Source of the DNA: Gordius sp. MW1
Lineage: Eukaryota > Nematomorpha > Gordioida > Gordea > Gordiidae
Assembly (NCBI GenBank): GCA_964036665.1
Contig: OZ038528.1
Location: forward strand, 13,770,501-13,834,500
Direction of reading: 5' to 3'
Length of the DNA: 64,000 nucleotides
The notes beneath the pieces were generated by a model, which was given only the letters and a program-made list of their open reading frames with translations, ran no database searches and was not told where the DNA came from. The stretch's first letter is position 1. The number at the start of each line of letters is the position of its first letter. Position numbers and translations under genes: made by a program. Below are positions 36,601-44,936 of the stretch, in pieces.

Positions 36601-39600
36601 ATTTCTCTTACTAATTACAAGCTTAAAATATCAATTCCTAATTAACTTGCAACAGTTTTTATAAAGTAAATTATTATTACTTATTTCATAACAATTACTT
36701 AGCTTAAACTTTGAATATATTTAATTAGATAGAATCTTCAAAAGTAAATGATTCTATTGGCATAAAATTTGACAAGACATTTATGGAAAATAATGCCCCT
36801 ATTATCCTCAAATTGATCGAAAAAAGTAAAGAGCTTACAAAGTATTTTAAACAGAGTGGGAATGTACAATATTTAAGTAAAACACTACCAAGATGTAGAG
36901 ACCAGATGGAATTCCAAAATCATAATGTTAAAAAGTTTGCATGAGATGTATGATGAAATAATCAATTTTTTATCTGGCAAAGATTTAATGGAATAACTTG
37001 AAGGGATTTCAAAAAAGCATATTATTTTGCTAATTGCTCTGCTTTCGCCTTATGAAAAGGCAAACATGGAGTTAGAAGCGGATAAAGTCCCAACATTGTA
37101 TAAAGTTTTACCCTATTATACATCCTTAAAAGCCATACCAAATACGCCTCCATCTCCTACTAATAGTGATCCTGTTGAATTAGAAATTTATAAATTAAAA
37201 ACCAGGGCTAAAACTATGCTGATCTCAAAGTTCGAAATTGATGTATATCATAAGATATCAACATTTCTGGCTCCAAAATTCCGCTCCCTCATAATGTTAC
37301 CTGAGGATGAAAGAATTCTTGTTAAAACCATGGTAACACAAACTTTAAATAAATTAATGCAAGAAGATCCTAGCTCTTCGTGCATCAGTCGTCCGTCTAT
37401 GAGCAATTCAGCTCAGGTATGTAGGCAATTAGCTATTGGTGAAGTCGATATGGATATCTCCGTTTGGGAGGACGATGAAAGAGAGCAGATTGAGGAGAGC
37501 AATGAAGTTGATACTTATGTTAAATTAAATCTTAAACCGGAAGATGCTGAGCTTGATGTTATTTCATGGTGGAAAGAACACGAACTTATCTTACCTAATT
37601 TGACAAAGTTAGCTGTACAGTTTTTGGCAATTCCAGCCACAAGCGCTACAAGTGAACGCACGTTTAGTAAGGAAATTCGCCTAATAGAACAAAGAAGAAC
37701 AAGACTAGTACACTACCTGATAGAATAGACAGTTTATTATTTTTAAATGACAATATTGAATTATAATTTTTTTTATTAATATCGTTTTTATATGCTATAA
37801 CAATTTTTTTCATACATGCAAAATTGTTTCTATACAAATAAATTTTCTTTAAAACACTGAAGCTTTTTTCTCGTGCGGGCCTGATGCGGCGCATTTTTTG
37901 TTTTTTGCGGGGCGGGTATGGGTAAAAAAAATATATTTGTGCCGGTATGGGCCGGGCCTGACCCTGAAATTTCGGCCCAGGCAGACCTCTAACACTTGCT
38001 AATAAGGCTATCTTCTTATTAAATGCCATATATCTTCAATTTTTTGTTTGGCCATTTTGACAGCATGATCTTCTATGCCTGGTTGATAATATACCGGTAA
38101 CACCAAGTTCATTGTGGGATTTGCCCCGGATATCAAATTAGTTGCACTGAAAAGGGAAAATGTATCAATTTAACCTTTTCAATTTGTTACCATTCAATGT
38201 TGGATAGTAATTCCTCCTAAGAGGAATTTTAAGACCAAATCCAATGCCTGCCTTCTAAATAGCAGTTTCTATTATTATATAGGTGCTGTTTCACCTGACT
38301 ACCATGTCAAGCTTTGTCTTTATGTAATTAATTGGTGGGTCAAATTCTTTAAATATAGCTTTTCGATTGAAAATTTTTTATTAAACTTTTTCAAATTGTT
38401 ACACTAAATAACTAAAATGCGGTAAGATAAAAATAGCTAAATATTTGAGTCTCGTCTATTTAAATTAAACTTAAAAAAAATTAAATTCGATTTTCCAAGG
38501 ATTCGATTCGGATTTTCGAATCTTAGCTGCGTAAATATTCGATTCAAAACATAATCGAATCTCGCATATTTCCCAGAGGCGAAAAACGTACTAGCTAATT
38601 TTGTTAAGTTTGGTTGCCTAAGTTGTTGTTCTTTCTATCATAAAATAACATCTAGCTGAGCATCTTCAGGTTTAGATTTAATTTAAAATATATCAATCTT
38701 ATCCGTTTCATCATCATCCCAAATAGAAAATAATTATTGCTTATTGTTACACACCTGAGCTGGATTACTCATAGTTGGACGACTTATGCAAGAAGATCTA
38801 TGAAATAAGAGCCAGGATCTTCTTGCATAAATTTCTTTAAAAATTATGTTAACGTAGTTTTTAAGAAGCTTCTTTCATATTCGGGTAGCATTTTTAATGT
38901 GCAAAACTAAGAAACATTAAAGTTTGATATTTTATGATAAATATCAATAAATGACTTTGAAATTAGCATAGTTTGGGCTCTTGACTTCAATTTGTAGATC
39001 TTTAAGTCAACAGCATCATCATTACACGTTGGAGATGGAAACAAATTTGGGATGCTTTTTAATGATGCATAAAAGGGTAACATTTTATAGAGCATTGGTG
39101 TCTTACCCGCTTCTAATTTGATGCTTGCCTTTTCATAAGGTGAAAGCATGTTAATTAATAGCAAGATATATTTTATGGAGATGCCTCCAAGTTTTTCCAT
39201 TAAATCTTTGCCAGATAATAAAAATGGCGATTTCATCATACATATCATGGAAACTTTTTAATATAATGATTTTTGAGTTCCACCAAATTATTGATTGGAA
39301 AAATAAATTTTTTTAACATTAAGCTAATAAGTGCATTTTTTTGTTTCTATATTATAATTAGAGTATAAAGCTAAATAAATTCAATTTTTTTTTACTTTTT
39401 TAAGCCCAAGCCCGGCCTGCACTTTTTTTATTCCTCTATTTTAGGCCCAGCCCACGGGCTGGGCTAGGGCCTGCGGGCTGGCCCGGCCCATGCAGGCCTC
39501 TAGTAAAAATATTGAACTGCTATACATTATATTTAGAATATTTAAAACTATGGTCTTTGTTATTTCAAGATACTACACCTCTAATATTATATATAACATT

Positions 39601-40119
39601 GAATATTATAGCATAATACCATATGTTTATGTGAAAATCTTTAATTGTGCAAAATATTTATAAATTTTAATTGTATATATAATATCATAGTAAATGAACT
39701 GGATTAATTGTATTTAAATTTGAGTAAACATTTACCTTTAGCACAAGAAGTTGGTTGAGACCCATTCTTTCCCTTTGATTTGGGAGTTTTTTCTTTATTG
39801 GTAAACTTAAATAAAGAAGATTTGCTTTTCTTAACCAAGAAGGCATTTGTCTTTTTGCTTTAAAAATAAACATAATTCGAAATTGTAAGTAAAATATTAT
39901 TAAACAAACTTTTTAGTTTCTTCATCGGATGAGCTTTTGGTAAAATGCTGGTAACCAGTTTTCTCTCTTTTGTCTTTTTTAGAGGATTTACTATGTTTAG
40001 AATCCGAGGTTATGGCTAATATTATTATTCAATGAACAAAATTTTAATTTACAATTATTTGAGTCCCTAAACATGCCAAAATATCCTTGGGTGTCAGATT
40101 CATTTTCTTCTGAAGCCAT
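13354..40119 (-). CDS. RALBP1: RalA-binding protein 1 (RLIP76), RhoGAP plus coiled coil, 17 exons
   Basis: Exons (minus): 40053-40119, 39910-40015, 39736-39857, 25651-25802, 20865-21093, 19253-19404, 18859-18989, 18597-18662, 18064-18335, 17665-17756, 17251-17353, 16409-16557, 15678-15940, 15213-15385, 14522-14829, 14146-14190, 13354-13596. Every junction is phase compatible; total 2673 bp, 890 aa (human about 655). RALBP1 is an effector of Ral GTPases with RhoGAP activity toward Cdc42/Rac, working in endocytosis and membrane signalling. Order of parts: lysine-rich N-terminus, RhoGAP (about residues 105-310), linker with the family signature LWEVQR...LKRK, then Ral-binding and C-terminal coiled coils. 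The identity rests on this whole architecture, not on one motif. Weakest spots: the GTTATT donor of exon 7 (18858), the purine-rich acceptor of exon 5, and a possible extra exon in intron 3. Regulation unknown; the first two introns are 37 and 52 bp while intron 3 is 13.9 kb. Confidence 0.82.
18859..25802 (-). CDS. RALBP1: RALBP1 exons 4-7, RhoGAP domain
   Basis: Four exons rebuild a whole RhoGAP fold: FRLPLEEALKYD and LPTFVRSCIDYIEE (exon 4), EGIYKKS and SLAPTLLRHYVKHLSLPLIP (exon 5), LPISHWYMLAYLLSHFLHL (exon 6), NKFNLSNCVHIFAPLLRL (exon 7). The exon-7 tail (KVLLLHYKELFPGLVIKR) matches RALBP1 (FFTHVQELFGNVVLKQV) better than other RhoGAPs. Odd point: the arginine finger of the GIYR loop is lysine (K154), and the lysine usual in the LLKxxLRxLP helix is arginine. 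Both changes keep charge but should weaken or abolish GAP catalysis. Confidence 0.82.
21766..25240. repeat. segmentally duplicated repeat array in RALBP1 intron 4
   Basis: Two copies of a block of roughly 1.7 kb (about 21766-23490 and 23500-25215). Each starts with CTCGGGCCTTCGGCCCTCG and a G/A-rich tract, has GGCAAGGGTTAGGGTTAGAT, then an array of 98-130 bp units, then ATTGCATAGCAATT and a tail with GAGATAGAGATGAGGGGTGG. Units start with TTGGCCAATGG at 22196, 22294, 22401, 22512, 22641, 22766 in copy 1 and 23923, 24022, 24126, 24235, 24365, 24492, 24779 in copy 2. Open frames here are by-products of the unit repeats. Confidence 0.85.
23048..23115 (-). ncRNA. tRNA-like T-arm pair, possible SINE or tRNA pseudogene
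   Basis: Minus strand reads GTGGGTTCGAACCCC then, about 25 bases on, GCTGGTTCGATTCCCGG, followed by AGAGGGCA and a long T-run. Both are good B-box/T-arm matches and the T-run could end RNA polymerase III transcription. No A-box or cloverleaf found upstream, so a SINE tail or decayed tRNA is more likely than a live tRNA. Confidence 0.3.
26194..28219 (+). mobile_element. hAT transposon (GTF2IRD2/Charlie8-like), copy 1
   Basis: 2026 bp bounded by CAGGGATAGGCAACGCGGCG on the left and GGTTGCCGACCCCTG on the right, flanked on both sides by the 8-bp duplication CTCTAAGT (26186-26193 and 28220-28227). Nearly the same sequence as the minus-strand copy at 30832-33025, but lacking about 170 bp near the left end, including the transposase start. 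Confidence 0.95.
26231..28048 (+). pseudogene. hAT transposase, broken by one stop and a lost start
   Basis: Reads as BED-like finger (CLLCNNS ... HFKTVH), then DUF4371/RNase-H-like core (LSSITTDGAPAMTGKKKG, CLIHQEMLCAKT, HTEVRWLSRGK) and the C-terminal dimerisation motif (ESLFSNMKYLKSKYR). This is the GTF2IRD2-like hAT type. An in-frame TAG at 26750-26752 replaces the CAG of copy 2, and the 5' deletion removes the start codon. Otherwise open to 28048. Confidence 0.9.
28228..29389. other. intron 3 spacer of RALBP1
   Basis: AT-rich, about 1.2 kb. Only a CCCTCCCTCCCTCTCTATC low-complexity patch near 28345 stands out. No coding signal on either strand. Confidence 0.45.
29390..29567. repeat. GGGCGTAGCC fold-back MITE, copy C
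   Basis: Left end CCTGGGTGTAGCCAGG, right end CCTGGCTACGCCCATT. Internally GGCGAAACGTTTAAAAGTTC and GGGCAAAACATAAC match copy A closely, so these two belong to one subfamily. Confidence 0.8.
30832..33025 (-). mobile_element. hAT transposon (GTF2IRD2/Charlie8-like), copy 2 (level 4)
   Basis: 2194 bp from CAGGGGTCGGCAACC to GCGTTGCCTATCCCTG, with exact 8-bp duplication CTCTATAC at 30824-30831 and 33026-33033. It is the longer sister of copy 1; its 5' end has an extra GC-rich palindromic stretch GCGCCCGCGGGCGCC and an upstream region missing in copy 1. Confidence 0.95.
30988..32807 (-). pseudogene. hAT transposase with two frameshifts
   Basis: Start MGICKRKRTYYFNDEWEH at 32807 is intact. A deletion of 26 bp at about 32432-32440 (relative to copy 1) shifts the frame after GELVKEAM; the second part runs 32395-31127. 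A one-base loss in an A-run near 31183 shifts the C-terminus before the dimerisation motif. Protein parts differ from copy 1 at only about a dozen residues, so both inserted recently from a common source. Confidence 0.9.
33697..35475 (-). pseudogene. hAT transposase (BED finger, DUF659-type), decayed
   Basis: From 35475 downward: BED-type finger (SDIWKHF, AICNYC, STHIHKCPEY), then LNINQYFDSMTPVQQEKL, then FGCAAHGLNLLIKDI (34844-34539), a helical part (AANLLDPRYCGLHLT) and the C-terminal dimerisation region FSIPATNASTERIWSTFG (34074-33697). These lie in several frames separated by stops, so inactive. Confidence 0.85.
35519..35788. repeat. 107-bp tandem repeat, about 2.5 copies, inside hAT
   Basis: GAATTTACTTGAGTTTACTG recurs at 35521, 35628 and 35735, exactly 107 bp apart, with AATGGTCCAAAAATCT and ACTTTGATTAAATTGCTTAT in each full unit. 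Located 5' of the transposase of the level-5 hAT. Confidence 0.9.
36129..36775 (+). repeat. 349-bp tandem duplication inside hAT family Z copy
   Basis: The segment starting TTCCCTCGCTTTT at 36129 recurs at 36478, including AAATTCTTAGATTGCTTAA, AAGTAAATTATTATTAC and AGATAGAATCTTCAAAAGTA. The copies differ at scattered positions, so the duplication is not recent. It lies 5' of the transposase. Confidence 0.8.
36905..37728 (+). pseudogene. hAT family Z transposase C-terminal half
   Basis: Begins with AGATGGAATTCCAAAATC (RWNSKI, the usual hAT TRW motif); frame interrupted by a TAA shortly after GKDLME, then open from 37027. Contains LLIALLSPYEKANMELEA, an acidic middle, and the dimerisation motif LAIPATSATSERTFSKEIR near the end. 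N-terminal BED region not identified. Confidence 0.8.
38907..39248 (-). pseudogene. hAT family Z transposase fragment, outer copy
   Basis: GKDLMEKLGGISIKYILLL through MLPFYASLKSIPNLFPSP and KLKSRAQTMLISKSFIDIYH align with the plus-strand copy at 36950-37260. Cut off where the level-2 element is inserted; its C-terminal end lies at 29784-29981. Confidence 0.75.
39736..40119 (-). CDS. RALBP1: RALBP1 exons 1-3, charged N-terminus
   Basis: Starts at ATG 40119 with MASEENESDTQGYFGMFRDS. Exon 2 gives SKKDKREKTGYQHFTKSSSD and exon 3 KKTNAFLVKKSKSSLFKF. These align with the conserved N-terminal block of animal RALBP1 (FPGLYR, KEKRTEGYAAF, a short acidic-serine run, then VFKKPSFSKKKEKD). Exon 3 ends in phase 1 at GTAAAT, exactly what the RhoGAP exon at 25802 needs. 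No signal peptide; the segment is lysine-rich and likely disordered, as in the family. Confidence 0.8.
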
Positions 40120-40530
40120 TTATATGCATCTAATCTTTAGGCAAAAGACATTTGGTAAAAATTTAGGGCGCCAAATTTAAATCGAGATTTCGCAAAGGTG
40201 GCCCGTCAACTTGCCGAAAACCATATTGCCGAGTTGAATGTCCCAATGTTAAAAAATGTCTCCCAATTAGAAAATGTCCCCCACCAAAAAAGCATATTAA
40301 TCATTTAATTTCGGATTAAGGTTATTATTTAGGTATTTTAAATCGAAATTTGGTATTATAGGCTTGAAGTCTGTTTATGACCTTTTTTAAAATTCGGTCG
40401 AATTGAGTCACCCCCGATATGTTAAAGACGTTGTCTGTCGTCCCAGGCCCATAATATTATGAGTTATTTAAAAAATAGTATAGAAATTTGTCATATATAA
40501 ATATAAATTAAACACAAGGCATTACTATCG
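40120..40530. other. region upstream of RALBP1
   Basis: Should hold the RALBP1 promoter. AT-rich with no motif I can name; no gene in the opposite direction seen. Confidence 0.4.
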
Positions 40531-41217
40531 TTCTTCTTCTTAATCGTGTATTTGATCTTGAAGTTTGCCAAAATCCCTTTCTTTTAACTTAATCAATTAT
40601 GGGGCATGTCCAGATTTGTCTACTTAATTATTAGAAGTTTGTTTGCTTGTTCTTTCCACATAACACAAGGGTTTTTCTCCTCCGCACTTCCATGACCTAT
40701 ACTTTTCGATTAACATCAATCGCATCCCTTCTTAGTCCATTGCCATATTACCTTCGTTTATCAAGTTTTCCATAGGTTGAAACTCATTTTGCCCTGAGAC
40801 AGACATTCATCATATGGTTCAACTTAGTATACTTTATGGTTCAGCTATAATTCTCATCTCAGTGGCTTGTATTAATTTTTCTTCCGTAGCGCTTAATTAT
40901 GTATTTCCATAAGTTAACCTCTGTCTTACGATGGATATGCAAGCTCTACTCTTCAACCATATATGCATCTTTTTGTCGCACATTAACAGAAATTTTGCCA
41001 TTTAAGCATTCCTTTTTTAAATCCATGCAGTCACTTATTTTGCGCAACTTCCCTCTTGGTGTAGCATCGAGCTAAAGTTCGCAAACCTCTCTACCTTATA
41101 GGTATTTCAATTGGTTATCCAGCAAAGGAGTGCCTCCAACACGTGTACCGTTTCTCGATTATTAGCTTTTAGACCATATCTCTTTGATCACTTTTCGAGT
41201 TTTTAATACTGTCTACT

Positions 41218-41826
41218 AGTGGTGATCAAAACCTAGGTTGGGTTTTCCCGAGGTCAAACCCGAGGTGGGTTTTGGGTTGGGGAATCTGAAAGATCTTTAA
41301 GGTCTTTCAGATTCCTCAACCCAAACCTGGGGTGGAACCCCAAAAAAACCTTAAAAACCTTAAGGTCTTTTATCACCCAAACCTTAACCCGGAGTTGGGG
41401 TTAGGTTGACCTGGGGATAATGTTTTGTAGTATAGAGGTGAAATAAGAGCATATTATTTTTTAGATATTAATATATTTGTTTTTTTAAAAATAAATTCAT
41501 TATTTTTTAAAAATGAAATTTATAATGAAGGCAATGTTATTTCTTATTGATGAGAATTTAATTTCATAATATAATCAATGGGTAGCTAAATTAAAAAAAT
41601 TATGGGGATTATTTTACCGCCATCTAGGTTTTAAAAAAATTACAATATTACACATAGTAGGTAGCGTATGAGGAATGGGGTGTAGAGGCTCTATAGGCTT
41701 GAACGGGGTGGAATGGGGAATATTAGGTTGTGTTGGGGTGTATTAGGTTGTGTTGGGGTGTATTAGGTTGTGTTGGGGTGTATTAGGTTGTGTTAGGTGT
41801 ATTGGGGTGTATTAGGTTGCGTAGTA
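41218..41826. mobile_element. 609-bp non-autonomous insertion with 8-bp duplication
   Basis: Flanked by TGTCTACT at 41210-41217 and 41827-41834 within the LINE relic. Begins AGTGGTGATCAAAACC, followed by AACCCGAGGT-type GC-rich subterminal repeats as in hAT ends of this genome. Contains a hairpin (41274-41322) and a 20-bp minisatellite (41721-41820). No coding capacity. Confidence 0.65.
41721..41820. repeat. 20-bp minisatellite TGTTGGGGTGTATTAGGTTG
   Basis: About five head-to-tail copies of TATTAGGTTGTGTTGGGGTG, the last two imperfect. Very homogeneous compared with surroundings. Confidence 0.9.
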
Positions 41827-43193
41827 TGTCTACTGCCTCATCGCATAGTACTTTAACATCTACTTGTAGCATACACCAAAAATATAGCTCTTGAATATCG
41901 TTAGTTAACTGCCCATAATAATCTAAAATAACAAAAGCTTAGAACAATTCCTTGTATCCAAAATTATTTAGAGTCTCCAACTATCGTTCGAAAGAAAAAT
42001 TTGCGGATATTTCAAAGCTCTATATATGGACCTTGGATATTTTGTCATCTCTACCACTATCATATTAAATCGCGAGGCACCATGTCATAAGTTTTCTCTC
42101 ATCCGTTAAAGTCCATATGTATATTTCGTAAAATACATAGTTTTATGGCACCAGGGTACATATCTCCCAGATTCATAAAAATTAAATTTCATTGATTTAT
42201 AAAAAACACAAGACATTTTAGAATTTTAATATTATTTTAACCAACTTAATATACTCATTTAAAAAAGGAAAAAATTCACCAAAATTTACTAATTTTTATA
42301 AATTGAAAATGTTGATGGATATTTGTCACTAATTTTAACGTGACACCTAGATACTGAGTTATTCTTCACCTATAGAAAGAATTTCCCTAAGAAAAGTAGC
42401 AATTGAACGACTTTTATATTACTATGAACTTTCTGGGCAGAACATTCAGTATTTGAGGCTGACTTTGAAATACGTGCAGTTTTACAAGTTATCAGTTTTA
42501 TGTGCATATTTTAAATTGATTATTAGGAAATACTCTATATTTTTTTAAGTTGAAATGATCTTACTAGTTTGAGGACAACCCCGCTCACTTAATGATCAAA
42601 ATGGTATATATTTTTTATCATGCCGTTATTTTGGTAATAAATAATTTACACATCTAGAGCTGCAAATATAAAAATATTATGAACACACTAAATTGCGACT
42701 TGGTTGTACGTTTTTTTACATTAAACCTCTTTATTAATCTGTGATGTTACCACCGAATTTCATTAAATTATATATATAAACTAGTTTGCTTTCATCTCCT
42801 TTTACTGTGTCCTTATTAGGCATTTAATACACTTATAGTGATCTCTTAAAAAACTCTGTATCTCCCAATTCATAATATGCAAATGAAGAGTTTATTGACA
42901 GATTCATTATTAACGATAGCAGAAAAGTATCTTTTATTTCGCCTGGACAAAGGGAAAATTTGTCAACTTCCCTAATAACCTATATACCGCTGGGGGGGGA
43001 GGTACCCAAGCCGGCGTTTAACTTTTATGTTCTTCATCTATTCGTTATTCTCTTTTTTGTCGTTTTCTAAATCCCTGTTTTACTCTTATTTTATAACACT
43101 TACTTATTGTTCGTGATTTCAATTTAAGTTATCTCGGCATCCAACGTTGAGTATTGCTATCTGAATTTAATAAAAACTCTAAAGATGATTCAT

Positions 43194-43361
43194 CATGGGC
43201 GTAGCCGGGATTGGATTTAGAGGGGGGCATTAAGGATTTAGGGAGGGGCAATTGATCATTTTTTGAAATTTTAGCCATCATTCTAATAAATTGCCACAAA
43301 TTTTTGGACTTAGAGAAGGGCAGCCGCCTCTTCCTGCCCCCCCCCCTTGTCTATGCCCATG
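43194..43361. repeat. GGGCGTAGCC fold-back MITE, copy D
   Basis: CATGGGCGTAGCCGGG at left, TGTCTATGCCCATGCG at right, with GGGGCAATTGATCATTTT inside and a C-tract before the right end. Subfamily shared with copies E and F (GATCATTTTTTGAAATTTTAGCC). Confidence 0.8.
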
Positions 43362-43746
43362 CGATTCATCGTATATCAAATCACTTGTATTGCTCTCTAA
43401 TTTATAAGTTAATTATAAAAACCATTTCGTTGAAATTTTGGTAAAAGCAAAAGTCATAAAAGATATAATATAACCTATTTACCAAATTAATAATTCTATA
43501 CTTTCTATTTCTACGATCATATATTTTGTAGAATTATAAATAAAACAAGTTTTCTGGTAAATATAAATATTTAAAATGCGAAAAACACTAAACCATGGTT
43601 TTTAAACAGCAAAATAAGAATGAAACAGTTTAAATATATACACAATATTTATAAGCTGCACATAAAAGTCATGCCTGGAGAGAGTGGAATTAATAAGGAG
43701 GTTGGTGCGATATAAACAATTATAAACGGGGAGAGGTGAGTTATCA

Positions 43747-44936
43747 TTACTCATAACTATAAATTAGAAAAATATCTTTATTCGTAGGTCCCACATTCGT
43801 GGGGTTTTTTATCAGTTTCTTCCATCTAGATCGTGTTAGAGCCATATTGGGATCGATCTTCTTATTGAGCATAACTTTGTCCACTTGTCCTTTCCAGGTA
43901 CCACGAGGTCGACCTCTTCCCGGCACTTCCATATCTAGTACTATTCGATTGACGTCACTCGCATTTCTTCTCAAGATATGCCCATACCATCTTAGCCGAT
44001 TTTCGTTAATATAGTCGGCTATTGGCTGAATACCCATTTTTTTCTAAGTCTTTCATTCGTCATATGGTCCAACTTTGTGTATTCCAAGCTCCAGCGTATC
44101 ATTCTCATTTCCGTCGCTTGTAATAGTTTTTCTTGGGTCGCGTTCAAGGCCCATGTTTCACTTCCGTAGAGTAACACCGGTCTTAGGATAGATTTGTAAG
44201 CTTTACTCTTCAACCATATTGGCATCTTCTTGTCACACATTACACCGGATACGCTACGCCATTTTAACCATCCCTTCTGAAGTCTTGCATTAACTTCTTT
44301 CGCGCAACATCCCTCTTGATGTAGCATCGAGCCGAGGTACGTAAACTTGTCAACTCTTGGGAATTTCAATTGTTCATTCATCGATTGTGTGCCTTCTGCG
44401 TTCATCTCCATGTATACCGTCTTTCGGTCATTGACTTTGAGCCTATATCTAGCCAAACGTTTCGACCACTTATCGGCTTCTTCAAATACAATATCCTTCT
44501 TTTCCTCGCATAATACTATATCATCGGCATATAGCATACACCAAGGGGATGGCTTCTGTAAGTCCCTCGTTATCGTGTCTATAATAACGTTAAATAGAAA
44601 TGGACTTACGGCAGAACCTTGGTGTAAACTAATATTGACCTGAAAGGGCTTAGACTCTCCAACTGTCGTTCGAACGCACGATGTTGAGGCTTTATAGATG
44701 TATTTGATTAGCCGTACATATGCATCCGAGATGCTCTGTCTTCTCAAGCACCACCAAATCAATTCGGGGGGAACCGTGTCATATGCTTTCTCCAAGTCTA
44801 TGAAGACCATGTGTAGATTCCTTCTTTTCCCTCCATACTTGTCCATAACTTGTCTTAGCGCAAAGATCGGGTCGATTGTGGATTTACCGGCCACAAAACC
44901 AAATTGGTTAGTCGATATGTCCACCTCCGTCTTCAA
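43747..44936 (-). pseudogene. LINE reverse transcriptase palm, thumb and C-terminus
   Basis: Continues after the stop: TNQFGFVAGKSTIDPIFALR, MVFIDLEKAYDTVP, QGSAVSPFLFNV, MLYADDIVLC (YADD catalytic motif intact), YLGSMLHQEG, YGSETWALN. A frameshift near 44030 moves the last domain (NRLRWYGHILRR, GRGRPRGTWKGQVDKVM) to another frame ending at 43747. Confidence 0.9.

Larger units (their letters stand above)
30698..37991 (+). mobile_element. hAT element family Z, inner copy (level 3 of nest)
   Basis: Ends TAGAGGTCTGCAG and GCAGACCTCTA with exact duplication ACACTTGC at 30690-30697 and 37992-37999. Same family as the outer copy but opposite orientation. Its own sequence is interrupted by a GTF2IRD2-like hAT (30832-33025) and a MITE (33226-36120) that itself carries a hAT. 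Subterminal GGCCCGCGGGC blocks at left, GGCCGGGCC at right. Confidence 0.9.
29988..38581 (-). mobile_element. hAT-like element with ATTCGATTCG ends (level 2 of nest)
   Basis: Inverted ends CGCCTCTGG / CCAGAGGCG, then arrays of ATTCGATTCG-type motifs on both sides (30001-30110 and 38486-38560). Flanked by AAAAACTA (29980-29987) and AAAAACGT (38582-38589), 6 of 8 matching. It splits the outer family Z transposase: the two sides rejoin in the conserved LA(V)xFLxIPA region. A minus-strand stretch at about 37995-38155 reads PTMNLVLPVYYQPG, typical of a hAT core. Confidence 0.65.
29637..39502 (-). mobile_element. hAT element family Z, outer copy (level 1 of nest)
   Basis: Ends are TCGAGGTCTGC at left and GCAGGCCTCTA at right (inverted), flanked by GTAAGAAT (29629-29636) and GTAAAAAT (39503-39510), an 8-bp duplication with one change. 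GC-rich subterminal GGCCCG blocks follow both ends. Only 29637-29987 and 38590-39502 belong to this copy; the rest is later insertions. Transposase remnants: C-terminal IPANSATSESTFSK at 29784-29981 and an N-terminal part at 38907-39248 (LLINMLSPYEKASIKLEAGK), both minus strand. Confidence 0.85.
40540..42125 (-). mobile_element. eroded RTE-like LINE relic, split by an insertion
   Basis: Nucleotide-level match to the LINE copies at 43776 and 55017: for example CTTCAACCATAT, TTTTGTCGCACATTA and GTGTAGCATCGAG at 40540-41210, and GTAGCATACACCA, ATATTAAATCGCGAGGCACC at 41835-42125. Riddled with changes, clearly the oldest of the three copies. Interrupted by 41218-41826. Confidence 0.8.
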
